From NCBI RefSeq assembly GCF_900215215.1, contig NZ_OBDR01000009.1, positions 1-64,000 on the forward strand: a stretch of DNA of 64,000 nucleotides, written 5' to 3'. Under the pieces are notes generated by a model. It had not been told where the DNA came from. It did no database searches and worked only from the letters and a program-made list of their open reading frames with translations. A program made the translations under genes and the position numbers. This DNA is from Methanohalophilus euhalobius. GTDB taxonomy: Archaea > Halobacteriota > Methanosarcinia > Methanosarcinales > Methanosarcinaceae. Shown here in pieces: positions 34,904 to 44,181 of the stretch; the stretch's first letter is position 1, and the number at the start of each line of letters is the position of its first letter.

Positions 34904-35656
34904 TTACTCTCCACCAGAGATTTCCTCTCTGATTGTATTTATCGCTTCTGTAAGGGTAAAATTTCCTGCATAAAGAGCACTCCCTACCACAACACCGCAG
35001 GCACCGGTTGTTTTCAGGGTCAAAATATCTTTCAGGGCTGTAACTCCTCCAGAAGCAATCACCGGTATTGTAAGTTCATTAACCAGCTCTGTTGTGGGTT
35101 CTGTGTCCACACCTTCCATTAATCCTTCTTTGTCTATGTTGGTGAACAGAATGCTTCCTGCGCCTTTTTCTTCGAACATTTTCCCGAGCTGTACCGCGGT
35201 ATACTCGGATTGCTCGGTCCATCCCTTTGTAGAAACCTTACCATTTTTTGAATCCAGGGCGACATTAATGTTTTCGGGTTTGAACTGCCTGGCAAGTCTT
35301 TCAACCAGGTCCGGATTTTGGACAGCTGCGGTGCTTAGTATCACCCTGTTAGCACCCATGTGCAGGAGGTTTGCAGCATCCTCAAAAGAGCGAATTCCGC
35401 CACCTACCTGTACTTCGACTCCTTGTCTTTCACACAGCATTATGATTTTTTCTATTATAGGGGCGTTTTTCCTTTTCCCTTCGATGGCTCCGTCAAGGTC
35501 TATCAGATGCAGTGTTTTTGCTCCCTGTCCGATCCACTTAATCGCAACTGCTTCGGGATCATCAAGTGAAATACGTTCCTTATCTGGCAGTCCCTGTATC
35601 AACTGGACACATTTCCCGTTTTTCATATCTACAGCGGGGATGACCTCAAATTCCAT
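34904..35656 (-). CDS. hisA: ProFAR isomerase
   Basis: Isomerises phosphoribosyl-formimino-AICAR phosphate in histidine synthesis. The 250-residue TIM barrel shows its two half-barrel phosphate sites ([17 protein letters not shown] and [13 protein letters not shown]) and the two catalytic aspartates, in [15 protein letters not shown] and in the [12 protein letters not shown] region. It starts 12 bases after the hisG stop and runs into hisB two bases later, so it is cotranscribed with both. Confidence 0.96.
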   Translation of the reverse strand: MEFEVIPAVDMKNGKCVQLIQGLPDKERISLDDPEAVAIKWIGQGAKTLHLIDLDGAIEGKRKNAPIIEKIIMLCERQGVEVQVGGGIRSFEDAANLLHMGANRVILSTAAVQNPDLVERLARQFKPENINVALDSKNGKVSTKGWTEQSEYTAVQLGKMFEEKGAGSILFTNIDKEGLMEGVDTEPTTELVNELTIPVIASGGVTALKDILTLKTTGACGVVVGSALYAGNFTLTEAINTIREEISGGE

Positions 35657-35668
35657 TATTTACTCTCC

Positions 35669-36523
35669 TCAGGGTATCATTCTTTCGATGGGTACAACAA
35701 GTATGTCTGATGCACCTGCTTTTTTCAGTTCACTGACTATTGTAAAGACCTGGTCTGCATCAATAACGGCATGTATTGCATGGGTGGAATTTTTTGATTC
35801 TACTTTCATAACAGTCGGGCCCGCAAGACCTGGCAGGATGTCTTTGATATTTTCCAGTTTGCCTGAGGGGGCATTCATCATAAGATAGCGCTTTTGTTTT
35901 GCATGGAGTACACTTTCAAGGGCTGTTTTTATGTGCTGGATTTTTTCTTCCCTTTGGGAACTATCGGCATTTGAAATCAGGTACACAGATGAGCTGAACA
36001 CCTCTGCAATTTTCCTGAGATGATTTGTCACAAGAGTTGTGCCGGAACTGGATATATCAACAATTGCATCTGCAATTCCCACATGGGGTGTCATCTCGCA
36101 GGCACCACTTACTTTGATAACTTCAACTGGAATGTCAACATTTTTAAAATATTTCTCTGTAATATTTGGGAATTCAGTAGCAACCCGCATATTTTTCAGG
36201 TCTTCAGGGGCTTTAATCCCTGAGTCTTCAGGAACTGCAAGTACCAGCTTTGCCCTCCCAAAATGCAGATCCAGCATAACTTCAACTTCTGCATCAGTTT
36301 CATCTATAAGATCAAGCCCGGTAATTCCTACGTCTGCAGCTCCGTCCTGCACATATTCGGGAATATCCGCCGCTCTTGCGAATAAAAATGTCATATCCGG
36401 GTCTGTTGTTTTTGCAAAAAGTTTGCGGCTTGATCCCTCAAGTACCGGGAGACCTGCTTCTTTGAAGAGTTTCACGGTCGGATCGTGGAGTCTGCCTTTA
36501 TTTGGTATTGCAATGCGTATCAT
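35669..36523 (-). CDS. hisG: ATP phosphoribosyltransferase, long form
   Basis: Catalyses the first committed step of histidine synthesis from ATP and PRPP. The 284-residue long form has the N-terminal IAIPNKGRLHDP, the PRPP-binding DISSSGTTLVTNHL, and a C-terminal ACT-like regulatory domain (VESKNSTHAIHAVIDADQVFTIV) that usually binds histidine as feedback inhibitor. ATG 36523 follows GAGG by eight bases. The open frame continues upstream for 15 codons, but those residues are not family-like. It heads the hisG-hisA-hisB operon. Confidence 0.94.
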   Translation of the reverse strand: MIRIAIPNKGRLHDPTVKLFKEAGLPVLEGSSRKLFAKTTDPDMTFLFARAADIPEYVQDGAADVGITGLDLIDETDAEVEVMLDLHFGRAKLVLAVPEDSGIKAPEDLKNMRVATEFPNITEKYFKNVDIPVEVIKVSGACEMTPHVGIADAIVDISSSGTTLVTNHLRKIAEVFSSSVYLISNADSSQREEKIQHIKTALESVLHAKQKRYLMMNAPSGKLENIKDILPGLAGPTVMKVESKNSTHAIHAVIDADQVFTIVSELKKAGASDILVVPIERMIP

Positions 36524-36650
36524 CCTGGTTGCCTCTGGAATCTGGGTCAACATTTCCAATACTTTCATTGCATATAAAGGTTTGATGAAGAAAAAGTATC
36601 CATAAGATATCTTGTTTTCCAGTAATTAATTCACTTTCATATAGTATCCA

Positions 36651-36660
36651 ATTTATATAG
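36651..36660 (+). promoter_or_regulatory. TATA box of metK
   Basis: ATTTATATAG in the 217-base gap between hisG and metK puts the transcription start near 36682, leaving a leader of about 59 bases. I see no convincing riboswitch fold in that leader. Confidence 0.45.
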
Positions 36661-36740
36661 AATGGGTTTTTCATATCAACACAGATTTGATACTGGAGCC
36701 TTATTTAATTCATATTTTAGTATTTTCATGAGGTTTGGTT

Positions 36741-37940
36741 ATGCGGAATATAAAGGTTGAGCAACTTGTCCAGACACCTGTGGAAAATCAGGAGATAGAG
36801 CTTGTTGAACGTAAGGGTGTGGGACATCCAGACAGTATATCTGATGGAATTGCAGAGGCTGTAAGCCGTGCCCTTTGTGCTGAATATATCGAAAAATGCG
36901 GTGCAGTACTTCACCATAACACGGATGAAACCCAGATTGTTGCAGGTCGTTCTTCCCCTGCTTTTGGTGGTGGGGAGGTCATCAAGCCAATCTATACTCT
37001 TCTTGTGGGGAGGGCTACAAAGGAATTTAATGGTGTGGAAATCCCGGCTGAAACAGTAGCTGTCTCGGCAGCACATGATTACCTGAGAAATAATATTGTA
37101 AATCTTGATCTTGACAGGGATATTATCCTTGACTGCAAACTTGGTACGGGATCTTCTGACCTGCGGGATGTATTTGGCCGGGAAAAAGTTCCCACTGCCA
37201 ATGATACATCTTTTGGTGTTGGCCATGCATCATTTTCCGAACTTGAGCGTATAGTGTATGATACCGAAAAGCAGCTTATAGGTGATCTGAAAGGGAAATT
37301 ACCTGCAATAGGTGAAGACATCAAGGTCATGGGATTGCGGGAGAAAGATGATATTTCCCTGACTGTTTGCTGTGGAATGGTTGACAAATATGTTGATGAT
37401 ATGGATGCCTATATTAGTTTCAAGGAACAGATGAAGGATTATATTCTGGATATTGCGGGCAAATACACTGACAGGAACGTTAATGCATATGTCAATGCTG
37501 CCGATAATACTGCGGGTGGTTGTGGCTGTATCTTCCTGACGGTAACAGGCACTTCTGCGGAGATGGGCGACGATGGTTCTGTTGGTCGGGGGAACCGGTG
37601 CAATGGTTTGATAACCCCGAACAGGCCCATGAGTATGGAGGCTACGAGTGGTAAGAACCCTGTCAATCATGTAGGTAAGATATACAATTTGCTTTCTACT
37701 CAGATGGCCCGGGATATTGTGGAAGCCGTGCCACAAGTAGATGAAGTATATGTGCGACTGCTATCACAGATAGGTAAACCTATTGATCAGCCCATGGTTG
37801 CCAGCATCCAAATAATTCCCGAAGAGGGGGCAAATTTCGCTACAATTCAGGATGATGCCGAAGCAGTTGCCGATGAGTGGCTTGGTAATATTACCAAGAT
37901 CACCGATCTTGTTATAAACGGGGCAATTGACACTTTCTGA
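36741..37940 (+). CDS. metK: S-adenosylmethionine synthetase, archaeal type
   Basis: Makes S-adenosylmethionine from ATP and methionine. The 399-residue protein belongs to the divergent archaeal family, with [20 protein letters not shown] near the N-terminus and [22 protein letters not shown] and [20 protein letters not shown] in the second half. ATG 36741 lies six bases after GAGGT. It stands alone between the his operon and the tRNA genes. SAM is needed by the two radical-SAM enzymes encoded in this window. Confidence 0.95.
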   Translation: MRNIKVEQLVQTPVENQEIELVERKGVGHPDSISDGIAEAVSRALCAEYIEKCGAVLHHNTDETQIVAGRSSPAFGGGEVIKPIYTLLVGRATKEFNGVEIPAETVAVSAAHDYLRNNIVNLDLDRDIILDCKLGTGSSDLRDVFGREKVPTANDTSFGVGHASFSELERIVYDTEKQLIGDLKGKLPAIGEDIKVMGLREKDDISLTVCCGMVDKYVDDMDAYISFKEQMKDYILDIAGKYTDRNVNAYVNAADNTAGGCGCIFLTVTGTSAEMGDDGSVGRGNRCNGLITPNRPMSMEATSGKNPVNHVGKIYNLLSTQMARDIVEAVPQVDEVYVRLLSQIGKPIDQPMVASIQIIPEEGANFATIQDDAEAVADEWLGNITKITDLVINGAIDTF

Positions 37941-38114
37941 GACAAGATTGCCTCTTTTTATTCTTTTCAGTGGTTTTGAATTTTGTTTTTTATTCTTGCT
38001 TTTAAGCGCTGGTGATTTTTCCTGCGGATATTGAATTTATATGCCTTTGGAATGGGAATTCGGCGAAAAGTCTATATAAGATTGTGAGGATGAGAATATC
38101 TCGCTGAGTAATGT

Positions 38115-38226
38115 CCCGCCTTAACTCAGTTGGTAGAGTGCGCGGCTGTAGTATGGTTTGTGTGGATTATCCACATACCGCGCGGTTACCGCGATGCCCC
38201 CGGTTCGAGTCTGGGAGGCGGGACCA
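38115..38226 (+). tRNA. tRNA-Tyr (GTA), intron-containing, CCA encoded
   Basis: The acceptor stem CCCGCCT pairs with AGGCGGG, giving the C1-G72 pair characteristic of archaeal tRNA-Tyr. The D stem is ACTC/GAGT, the anticodon stem CGCGG/CCGCG, the loop CTGTAG carries anticodon GTA, and the T arm is CCCGG-TTCGAGT-CTGGG. Discriminator A is at 38223 and a genomic CCA at 38224-38226. A TATA-like TCTATATAAG at 38071-38080 is a likely promoter. Confidence 0.92.
38152..38187 (+). other. tRNA-Tyr intron at position 37/38
   Basis: About 36 bases separate G37 from the 3' half beginning A-CCGCG. The insert folds on itself through TGTGGA and TCCACA. Exact ends depend on the bulge-helix-bulge cut sites and may shift by one or two bases. 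Confidence 0.8.
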
Positions 38227-38320
38227 AACACCTCTTCTAAAGGGTGTAAACAAAACCCTTATATATAATTAAATGTATTTGAGTGCTGCTCGTGTGAGCG
38301 GAAAAGTGTGCCCGGACATT

Positions 38321-38393
38321 GTCCGAATAGTGTAGAGGTCTATCATGGGGCCCTGTCGAGGCCCCGACCCGGGTTCGAATCCCGGTTCGGGCG
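38321..38393 (+). tRNA. tRNA-Asp (GTC)
   Basis: The acceptor stem GTCCGAA pairs with TTCGGGC (one G-U), the anticodon stem GGGCC/GGCCC encloses CTGTCGA with anticodon GTC, and the T arm is CCGGG-TTCGAAT-CCCGG. Discriminator G is at 38393 and no CCA is encoded. TATATATAATT at about 38260-38270 is the likely promoter. The leader contains a second potential acceptor strand, noted in the findings. Confidence 0.92.
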
Positions 38394-39154
38394 TACAAAA
38401 CTTTTCCGAAAGGCTCCGGTTCTGCCGGGGCCAAAACTCACATCTAATTTTGTTTTCTATAATTTTGTAACAGAGTAGTATCATTATTGTTTTAAGAACA
38501 CGTCTGTTCATGTGTATATACAATTACTTAGTTCTAAAACGATAATTTTTATATAGTTCTCGTCCTTAGTTGTTTCAGAATATCGGATAGAATATTGCTG
38601 TGGAACAGAATCACAGATCACTACATATTCAGATTGCTCTGTGTCTTTTTCATTTTCATAGTATCCCAACTTTGACAGTTTTATTTTTAATCAACTGAAT
38701 GTCTCTCTTTTTAGGTTCTATTCTAATCTCTATGTTTATCTTTTTTCTTTTAGTCGTTCGCTAGCATCTTTTCTTTCTTCATGCTTGTTTTTATAATTTT
38801 ATCCATTTTTTGCCCCATTGATTTGACAGTATCACATAAGTCATTGGATTGTGTTTTTTCTGATTTTTGCCCATTTTTTGGACAAAGAATTTGACAGCAT
38901 TGTTGAATCTTCTAAATAAGCCTCTTAGATCAATTTCATTTTCTTTTCAAGCAAAAAATATCCAAAAATAGTTTAATGGAATTTGACAGATGAGCATTAT
39001 TCTTATGAAAATAAGGGTTCAACGAGTAAATTCAGGCCAAAATTCCTGAAAATTGCATCCATTTTAAAGGAAAACCGATGAAATCGGAGTTTTTCACATG
39101 AAATTGTTTGGACTGTCAAATAGCTTTTTCTGACAAAAAAATGAAAATTTTGGG
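38394..39154. other. AT-rich gene-free stretch
   Basis: No reading frame with recognisable content or a ribosome binding site was found on either strand. The minus-strand frames at its left end overlap tRNA-Asp and are not real. The stretch holds most of the TTTGACAG copies and many T-runs; it separates the tRNA genes from a decayed surface-protein gene. Confidence 0.6.
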
Positions 39155-39200
39155 TTGAAAGAGAAGACATTCTCTTCAAGAAAGAGTAGAAACTGTCAAA
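38671..39200. repeat. Six copies of TTTGACAG in two orientations
   Basis: Direct copies begin at 38671, 38822, 38890 and 38982. Inverted copies (CTGTCAAA) begin at 39113 and 39193. The 38822 and 38890 copies are each preceded by a related T-rich sequence including CCATTTTTTG or CCATTTTTTGC. Spacing of 68-151 bases and the short core do not fit CRISPR. Confidence 0.6.
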
Positions 39201-39791
39201 CTGGGGTAGTATCTTTTTCTACAGGCGTGTTTGCCAATGGTTCCTATGCAGTGACTGAGGTCTATTGTAATGGTGAACTATATCCGGAACATTTCACTCC
39301 TTCTCCTGTTATGGATGCAAATGAGTCTTTCTCATTGGCAGTTGAGAGACCGTAAAACAGGCAAGTGTTGTCGATGTCACTATCGATCCAACACATTTTG
39401 GATCATGGCGCATCTCTGGAAATACAGACAGGGTCATGTGCATTCAATTCAACTCTTTCACGTAAGTTTGCCCCCAATGAAACATTTACCTATAAGTGGG
39501 TAATGGGGGAGGCAGCAAACACGGCATGTGGTGGGGTTCCGGTTGGATTCCACTATTCAATCAATCCTGTAAAATCTCCTGAATTAAATATTGAGCAATC
39601 TTCTATTCTTGTAATTCCCCACATCACGGATGAATATGTTGAAGACGGGATATGGGATGATAATTATCCTCTCTCTAAATTCCTACATCCCACGATCAGA
39701 CTCATCTTCAGGGTTTTCATTTGTTGGTTTTGCCAGTCCTCTTTTTGCTTTTGCAATAGTGGGTTTACTATTGCTTCGTCGCAAAAACTAA
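39155..39791 (+). pseudogene. Frameshifted remnant of a surface protein with sorting-like C-terminus
   Basis: Pieces of one former protein lie in different frames. One frame encodes FANGSYAVTEVYCNGELYPE up to TAA 39353-39355. Another encodes APNETFTYKWVMGEAANT and VPVGFHYSINPVKSPELNIE up to about 39690. A third frame then reads SSSGFSFVGFASPLF followed by FAIVGLLLLRRKN and a stop at 39789-39791. That tail, a GF-type motif then a hydrophobic helix and arginines, resembles the PGF-CTERM signal of archaeal exported proteins. At least two frameshifts are needed to join the parts, and no start region with a signal peptide is visible. Parent protein unknown. Confidence 0.65.
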
Positions 39792-39918
39792 TGATATTGT
39801 GATTTCTGGCTTTAAGAACAATTGAAAAGCTACAAATATTATTAGTAAATTGAAACCATCGGATAGACCTTTATACGTACATCTCTCCCTCTTATCCAAT
39901 AATCGTTGATGTGATCAT

Positions 39919-40770
39919 ATGTTTTACAATATACTTCAAACACGCAATCTTGTTCCTGATGTGAACCTCATGAAGGTCGAAGCTCCGGATATAGCAAAAG
40001 CAGCGAAAGCGGGCCAATTTGTAATATTACGTATTGATGAAAGCGGTGAACGCATCCCTCTCACAATAGCTGACTTTGATGTTGATGAGGGTTCTATAAC
40101 GGTAATCTATCAGGTAATGGGCAAGACTACCAAACAATTAACAACCCTCAAGACAGGTGAGACTTTGCAGGATTTTGTCGGTCCTCTGGGCACTCCCTCT
40201 GATATCCGTAAACTCGGCACAGTAGTAATGGTTGGGGGTGGTGTCGGTGTAGCTCCTGTGTACCCACAGGCACGTGCCTATCGCGAGGCAGGTAACCATG
40301 TAATATCTATAATCGGTGCCCGCAATGAAGAAATGCTCATTCTTGAAGATGAAATGGCAGAGGTGAGTGATGAACTCTATGTGGCTACTGACGATGGGAG
40401 CAAAGGCCATCACGGTTTTGTAACCGATATTGTTAAAGATATTCTTGATAGTGACCAGCAGGTTGACCGTATTGTCATAATCGGTCCGCCTATTATGATG
40501 AAAGTAGGGGCCGGTGTAACTGCCTCCTATGGCGTGGAAACCCTTGTAAACCTCAATCCAATTATGATCGATGGTACCGGGATGTGTGGTGGTTGCCGTG
40601 TATCTGTTGGCGGAGAAACCAAATTTGCATGTGTGGATGGCCCGGAATTTGATGCAGCCGATGTGGATTTTGACCTTATGATGAGCAGGCTTTCTTTTTA
40701 CAGACCGCAGGAAAAGGAAGCCCTTGAAAGTTACAACAAAAAATGCGGGGATGATTGTAAGTGTCACTGA
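39919..40770 (+). CDS. NAD(P)H:ferredoxin oxidoreductase-type flavoprotein, small subunit (NfnA/SudB-like)
   Basis: A 283-residue FAD/NAD-binding electron-transfer subunit. The first ~95 residues form an FAD-binding barrel (GQFVILRIDESGERIPLTI), then an NAD-binding domain (VVMVGGGVGVAPVYPQARAY) and a C-terminal 2Fe-2S-type cysteine set (GTGMCGGCRVSV, TKFACVDGPEF, and the terminal CGDDCKCH). Such subunits pair with a GltA-like flavoprotein. The gene overlaps the next one by ten bases, so the two are coupled. In other archaea the pair is annotated sulfide dehydrogenase or electron-bifurcating Nfn; which activity applies here is not shown by sequence. Confidence 0.87.
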   Translation: MFYNILQTRNLVPDVNLMKVEAPDIAKAAKAGQFVILRIDESGERIPLTIADFDVDEGSITVIYQVMGKTTKQLTTLKTGETLQDFVGPLGTPSDIRKLGTVVMVGGGVGVAPVYPQARAYREAGNHVISIIGARNEEMLILEDEMAEVSDELYVATDDGSKGHHGFVTDIVKDILDSDQQVDRIVIIGPPIMMKVGAGVTASYGVETLVNLNPIMIDGTGMCGGCRVSVGGETKFACVDGPEFDAADVDFDLMMSRLSFYRPQEKEALESYNKKCGDDCKCH

Positions 40771-42137
40771 AACAGGAAATGCCTGAGCAAAAACCAGAGG
40801 AAAGGATTGGAAACTTTGATGAAGTCGCATTGGGGTACACAGAACAGCAGGCTGTAATCGAGGCGGGACGCTGTCTTGAGTGCAAGAATCCCCAATGTGT
40901 GGCAGGATGTCCTGTTAATATTGATATCCCCGGGTTTGTTTCAAGGATCAAGAACAAAGACTTTGATAGGGCTATTGGTATACTCAAGGAATCCAATGCC
41001 CTGCCGGCAATCTGTGGACGTGTTTGTCCTCAGGAAGAGCAGTGTGAGAAATTCTGTATACTTGGCAAAAAGGGCCAGCCTCTTGCTATCGGCAGGCTTG
41101 AGCGTTTCTGTGCGGATTATGAAAGGGATGCAGGAGTAAAATCCCCGGAAAAACCAAAATCCAGCGGGAAAAACGTGGCTGTCATTGGTGCAGGTCCTGC
41201 TGGACTTACTGCGGCAGCAGAACTTGCAAAAGCAGGGCATGGTGTAACCATTTATGAAGCTCTCCATGAACCGGGCGGGGTCCTGACCTACGGTATACCC
41301 GAATTCAGGCTACCCAAGGACATTGTCAGGCAAGAAGTAGATTATATCCGTAACCTTGGGGTTGACATAAAAGTGGATTATGTCATAGGAAGGATAAAAA
41401 CCCTTGATGAACTCCGCGATGAATTCGATGCGGTCTTTGTAGGTACAGGTGCCGGTCTTCCCAGATTCATGCGTATTGAAGGGGAGAACCTCAACGGTGT
41501 TTATTCTGCAAATGAGTTCCTTACAAGGGTCAATCTGATGAAAGCCTATCGTTTCCCGGATTATGACACACCCATCAAATGCGGAAATAAGGTTGTTGTA
41601 GTAGGGGCCGGTAACGTTGCGATGGATGCTGCCCGCAGTGCCCTCCGGCTGGGTGCAGAAGAAGTAACAGTTGTGTACCGGCGTAGTGAGGCGGAGATGT
41701 CTGCCCGTATTGAAGAAGTTGAACATGCAAAGGAAGAAGGTGTGGTTTTCAACCTGCTTACCAATCCGGTCCGTATCCTTGAAGGTGAGAATAAGACTGT
41801 TACAGGTGTGGAATGCGTAAATATGGAACTCGGGGAACCCGATGAATCCGGCAGGAGGCGCCCTATACCAATTGAAGGTTCTGAGCATGTGATCGATGCT
41901 GATATAATAATAGTTGCTATCGGAACATCTCCAAATCCAGTTATCTTTGCAGGCTCAGAAGAACTTGAAACCACTTCGAAAGGCACAATAGTTGTTGATG
42001 AAGATGCGATGTCATCCCTGGCAGGATTATGTGCGGGTGGTGATGTGGTTACCGGTGCTGCAACTGTAATCAGCGCAATGGGCGCGGGTAAGCAGGCAGT
42101 TGCAACCATTAATCGGTATATTGAAAACCGGTCCTGA
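40761..42137 (+). CDS. GltA-type NADPH oxidoreductase, large subunit (NfnB/SudA-like)
   Basis: A 458-residue flavoprotein, homologous to the small subunit of glutamate synthase. Two N-terminal 4Fe-4S cysteine sets are seen (CLECKNPQCVAGCP; CGRVCPQEEQCEKFC). The FAD site is VIGAGPAGLTAAAEL, a second dinucleotide site is VVGAGNVAMDAARSAL, and the C-terminal FAD motif is GLCAGGDVVTGAATVISAMGAGKQA. GTG 40761 is the likely start, overlapping the previous stop; ATG 40782 has its AGGA too close. No large glutamate synthase subunit is adjacent, so ferredoxin/NAD(P)H chemistry with the preceding subunit is more likely. Confidence 0.88.
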   Translation: MSLKQEMPEQKPEERIGNFDEVALGYTEQQAVIEAGRCLECKNPQCVAGCPVNIDIPGFVSRIKNKDFDRAIGILKESNALPAICGRVCPQEEQCEKFCILGKKGQPLAIGRLERFCADYERDAGVKSPEKPKSSGKNVAVIGAGPAGLTAAAELAKAGHGVTIYEALHEPGGVLTYGIPEFRLPKDIVRQEVDYIRNLGVDIKVDYVIGRIKTLDELRDEFDAVFVGTGAGLPRFMRIEGENLNGVYSANEFLTRVNLMKAYRFPDYDTPIKCGNKVVVVGAGNVAMDAARSALRLGAEEVTVVYRRSEAEMSARIEEVEHAKEEGVVFNLLTNPVRILEGENKTVTGVECVNMELGEPDESGRRRPIPIEGSEHVIDADIIIVAIGTSPNPVIFAGSEELETTSKGTIVVDEDAMSSLAGLCAGGDVVTGAATVISAMGAGKQAVATINRYIENRS

Positions 42138-42176
42138 CAAAAGGTTAATTGAAGAAAGGATTCATATCATTATAAA

Positions 42177-44150
42177 ATGCAAAAAAAACGCTCTACATTT
42201 ACTTTTGCTTCCGTAGGCAAAAAGAGTCGTCCAAAGACCAGGAAGACCCGAAAACGATCCGATAAACAGGTGTTAGCCGACCATATTTTCTGGTGTAACT
42301 CCTGCAATGTGCCTTTAATAGGTCCTGTCTGTGATATTTGTGGCAGTGAAGGTACGAAATTACCCCTGACCTCTCCTTGTGATGTGAGATTTGCTTCTGC
42401 CTATGAAAGAGATCTACTTGATGACCTGCTACGGCAACTGTATGATTGTAATCCTTTTGTTGACAGAGTCATACTGTTGAACAAGGTTGCAGGGGATGAC
42501 CGCAATGATGAGGTACTGGTTGATGGCATACGTATCGGGCATATGTATTTTGATATACTGCAAAAGCAATTCAGGTTTGAACCCACGGATATGGGTGCCA
42601 GCGTCCTGCTAAACCATACACATTCAAAAACAGCACATCTTCATTATTCCGGTCGCCATCTGAACGGTAAAAAAATCTCCATGGAGGGTATCGACCATTT
42701 TTCCCCGGATATCAAAAATGGTGACCCGGTATTGCTGCGGTGTGGAAAACTGGTGGGTATTGGCACCTCTCTTGAGGATTCAGCTAATTACAGGCCAGGC
42801 AAACCTTTGCTTCGGGTCAAAAAAATCAAAAAGATTTCTGCAAACCTGAAACAATCAGCGCCTTCCATGGATTCTGTCATTAAGGCCAACCAATCCTCTC
42901 TCAAAAGAATAGAATCCAATGCTGTAAACATGATAAAAGGGATTGGCAATGATCCCGCCTATTCTTCCTTTCCTGTCAATGTATCGTTCAGTGGGGGTAA
43001 GGATAGTCTGGTTGTGCTGGACCTTGCCCGAAGGGCACTGGATGCCAGTCGTCTCAGGGCAATTTTCCTCAATACGGGGATAGAATTTCCTGAGACAGTG
43101 CAATTTGCACATGAGTTTTGCAATGCCAATGGCATAGAACTTATTGAAAAAAAGGCAGAGAATGCTTTCTGGGATAATGTGGAGAGTTTCGGTCCACCTG
43201 GAAAGGATTTCCGCTGGTGTTGTAAAGTCTGTAAACTGGGTCCTGCTAATTCGGCTTTTGAGTCATGCAGTGCGGAGAATCCATGTCTTGCAATTGACGG
43301 TAAACGCAAATATGAGTCTTTTTCCAGGCAGGAGACTGCTGCAACCGAGGCCAATCCTTTTGTGCCGGGTCAGCTGAACGTTTTTCCAATCAGGCAGTGG
43401 AGGGCTATTGAGGTCTGGCTGTACATCTACTGGAAAAACCTTGCTTATAACCCTCTCTATGACATGGGTTTTGAAAGGGTGGGTTGCTATCTTTGTCCTT
43501 CGACCCTTGAATGTGAATTCGAGAGGGTCAGGCAATTGTTCCCCGGATTGTATGAAAGATGGATGGCATACCTGCAAAAATGGACAGCTTCAAAAGGCCT
43601 GCCCCCGGAATATGCCGAATATGGTTTCTGGCGCTGGCAGCAGCATCCTCCTAAAATGCTTGCCCTGGCAAAACAGCTGGGAATAGCTATCACACCCGTT
43701 GAAACAGAAGATTTCAGCATAAGTGCAGTTTCCGGCCATTCTGTATGCAGTGGAGGCAATTTTTCAGTTGAGGCCCGGATACGCGGGGTGTCACTTTCAG
43801 AAGCAGCGGATGTAATGAGAATGCTGGGCAATGTCGTATATTCCCCTGAGATGGGTGTTGTCCTCATAAAGAGTCGCTCATGTACGGTTAAATTCTTTGC
43901 ATCGGGTAACTTGAAAGTAACAGCTGCTGACAGGAAAGTTGCAGACAGGATGTACAGGAATGCATGTTTACAGTTGCTACGTATTGCCCGTTGCAGTGGC
44001 TGTGGGGTATGTCTCAATGCATGTACCAGAGGTTCCATTGAATTGAAAAACGGGAAAATTAAAATACATGACTCCTGCACAGGGTGTGGAAAATGCAATG
44101 AGTCCTGTGTGGTAGTCCGCTATGCTAACCGTATCATTCCTGACATTTGA
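42177..44150 (+). CDS. PAPS reductase-family (PP-loop) protein with zinc-ribbon N-terminus and C-terminal ferredoxin
   Basis: A 657-residue multidomain protein found in methanogens. Residues 1-30 are very basic. A zinc-ribbon-like CNSCNVPLIGPVCDICGSEG follows, then a ~120-residue part that may be PUA-like (NGDPVLLRCGKLVGIGTS). The adenylyl-transferring PP-loop is SGGKDS (272-277), followed by the family cysteines (RWCCKVCKLGP and RVGCYLCPSTLECEFERV). The C-terminus has two 4Fe-4S motifs, CSGCGVCLNAC and CTGCGKCNESC. The family reduces or activates sulfur compounds; substrate here is unknown, and the basic and PUA-like parts hint at an RNA substrate. It is the last gene before the IS element. 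Confidence 0.83.
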   Translation: MQKKRSTFTFASVGKKSRPKTRKTRKRSDKQVLADHIFWCNSCNVPLIGPVCDICGSEGTKLPLTSPCDVRFASAYERDLLDDLLRQLYDCNPFVDRVILLNKVAGDDRNDEVLVDGIRIGHMYFDILQKQFRFEPTDMGASVLLNHTHSKTAHLHYSGRHLNGKKISMEGIDHFSPDIKNGDPVLLRCGKLVGIGTSLEDSANYRPGKPLLRVKKIKKISANLKQSAPSMDSVIKANQSSLKRIESNAVNMIKGIGNDPAYSSFPVNVSFSGGKDSLVVLDLARRALDASRLRAIFLNTGIEFPETVQFAHEFCNANGIELIEKKAENAFWDNVESFGPPGKDFRWCCKVCKLGPANSAFESCSAENPCLAIDGKRKYESFSRQETAATEANPFVPGQLNVFPIRQWRAIEVWLYIYWKNLAYNPLYDMGFERVGCYLCPSTLECEFERVRQLFPGLYERWMAYLQKWTASKGLPPEYAEYGFWRWQQHPPKMLALAKQLGIAITPVETEDFSISAVSGHSVCSGGNFSVEARIRGVSLSEAADVMRMLGNVVYSPEMGVVLIKSRSCTVKFFASGNLKVTAADRKVADRMYRNACLQLLRIARCSGCGVCLNACTRGSIELKNGKIKIHDSCTGCGKCNESCVVVRYANRIIPDI

Positions 44151-44181
44151 TGCGCTGCTTTTAACTAAACAGGTGAGAAGT

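Noticed and set aside
36661-36740. SAM-responsive riboswitch before metK
   Set aside because: The leader is short, AT-rich and shows no conserved multi-helix core that I could recognise.
38237-38523. Two minus-strand ORFs downstream of the tRNA-Tyr gene
   Set aside because: Both overlap tRNA-Asp on the opposite strand and their peptide sequence is that of antisense tRNA.
38671-39200. CRISPR array
   Set aside because: The repeated core is only 8 bases, occurs in both orientations and with irregular spacing of 68-151 bases; no cas genes are in the window.
39155-39802. Two separate intact small genes
   Set aside because: Neither has a ribosome site, and the C-terminal membrane tail is in a third frame, so a single broken gene explains all three parts better.
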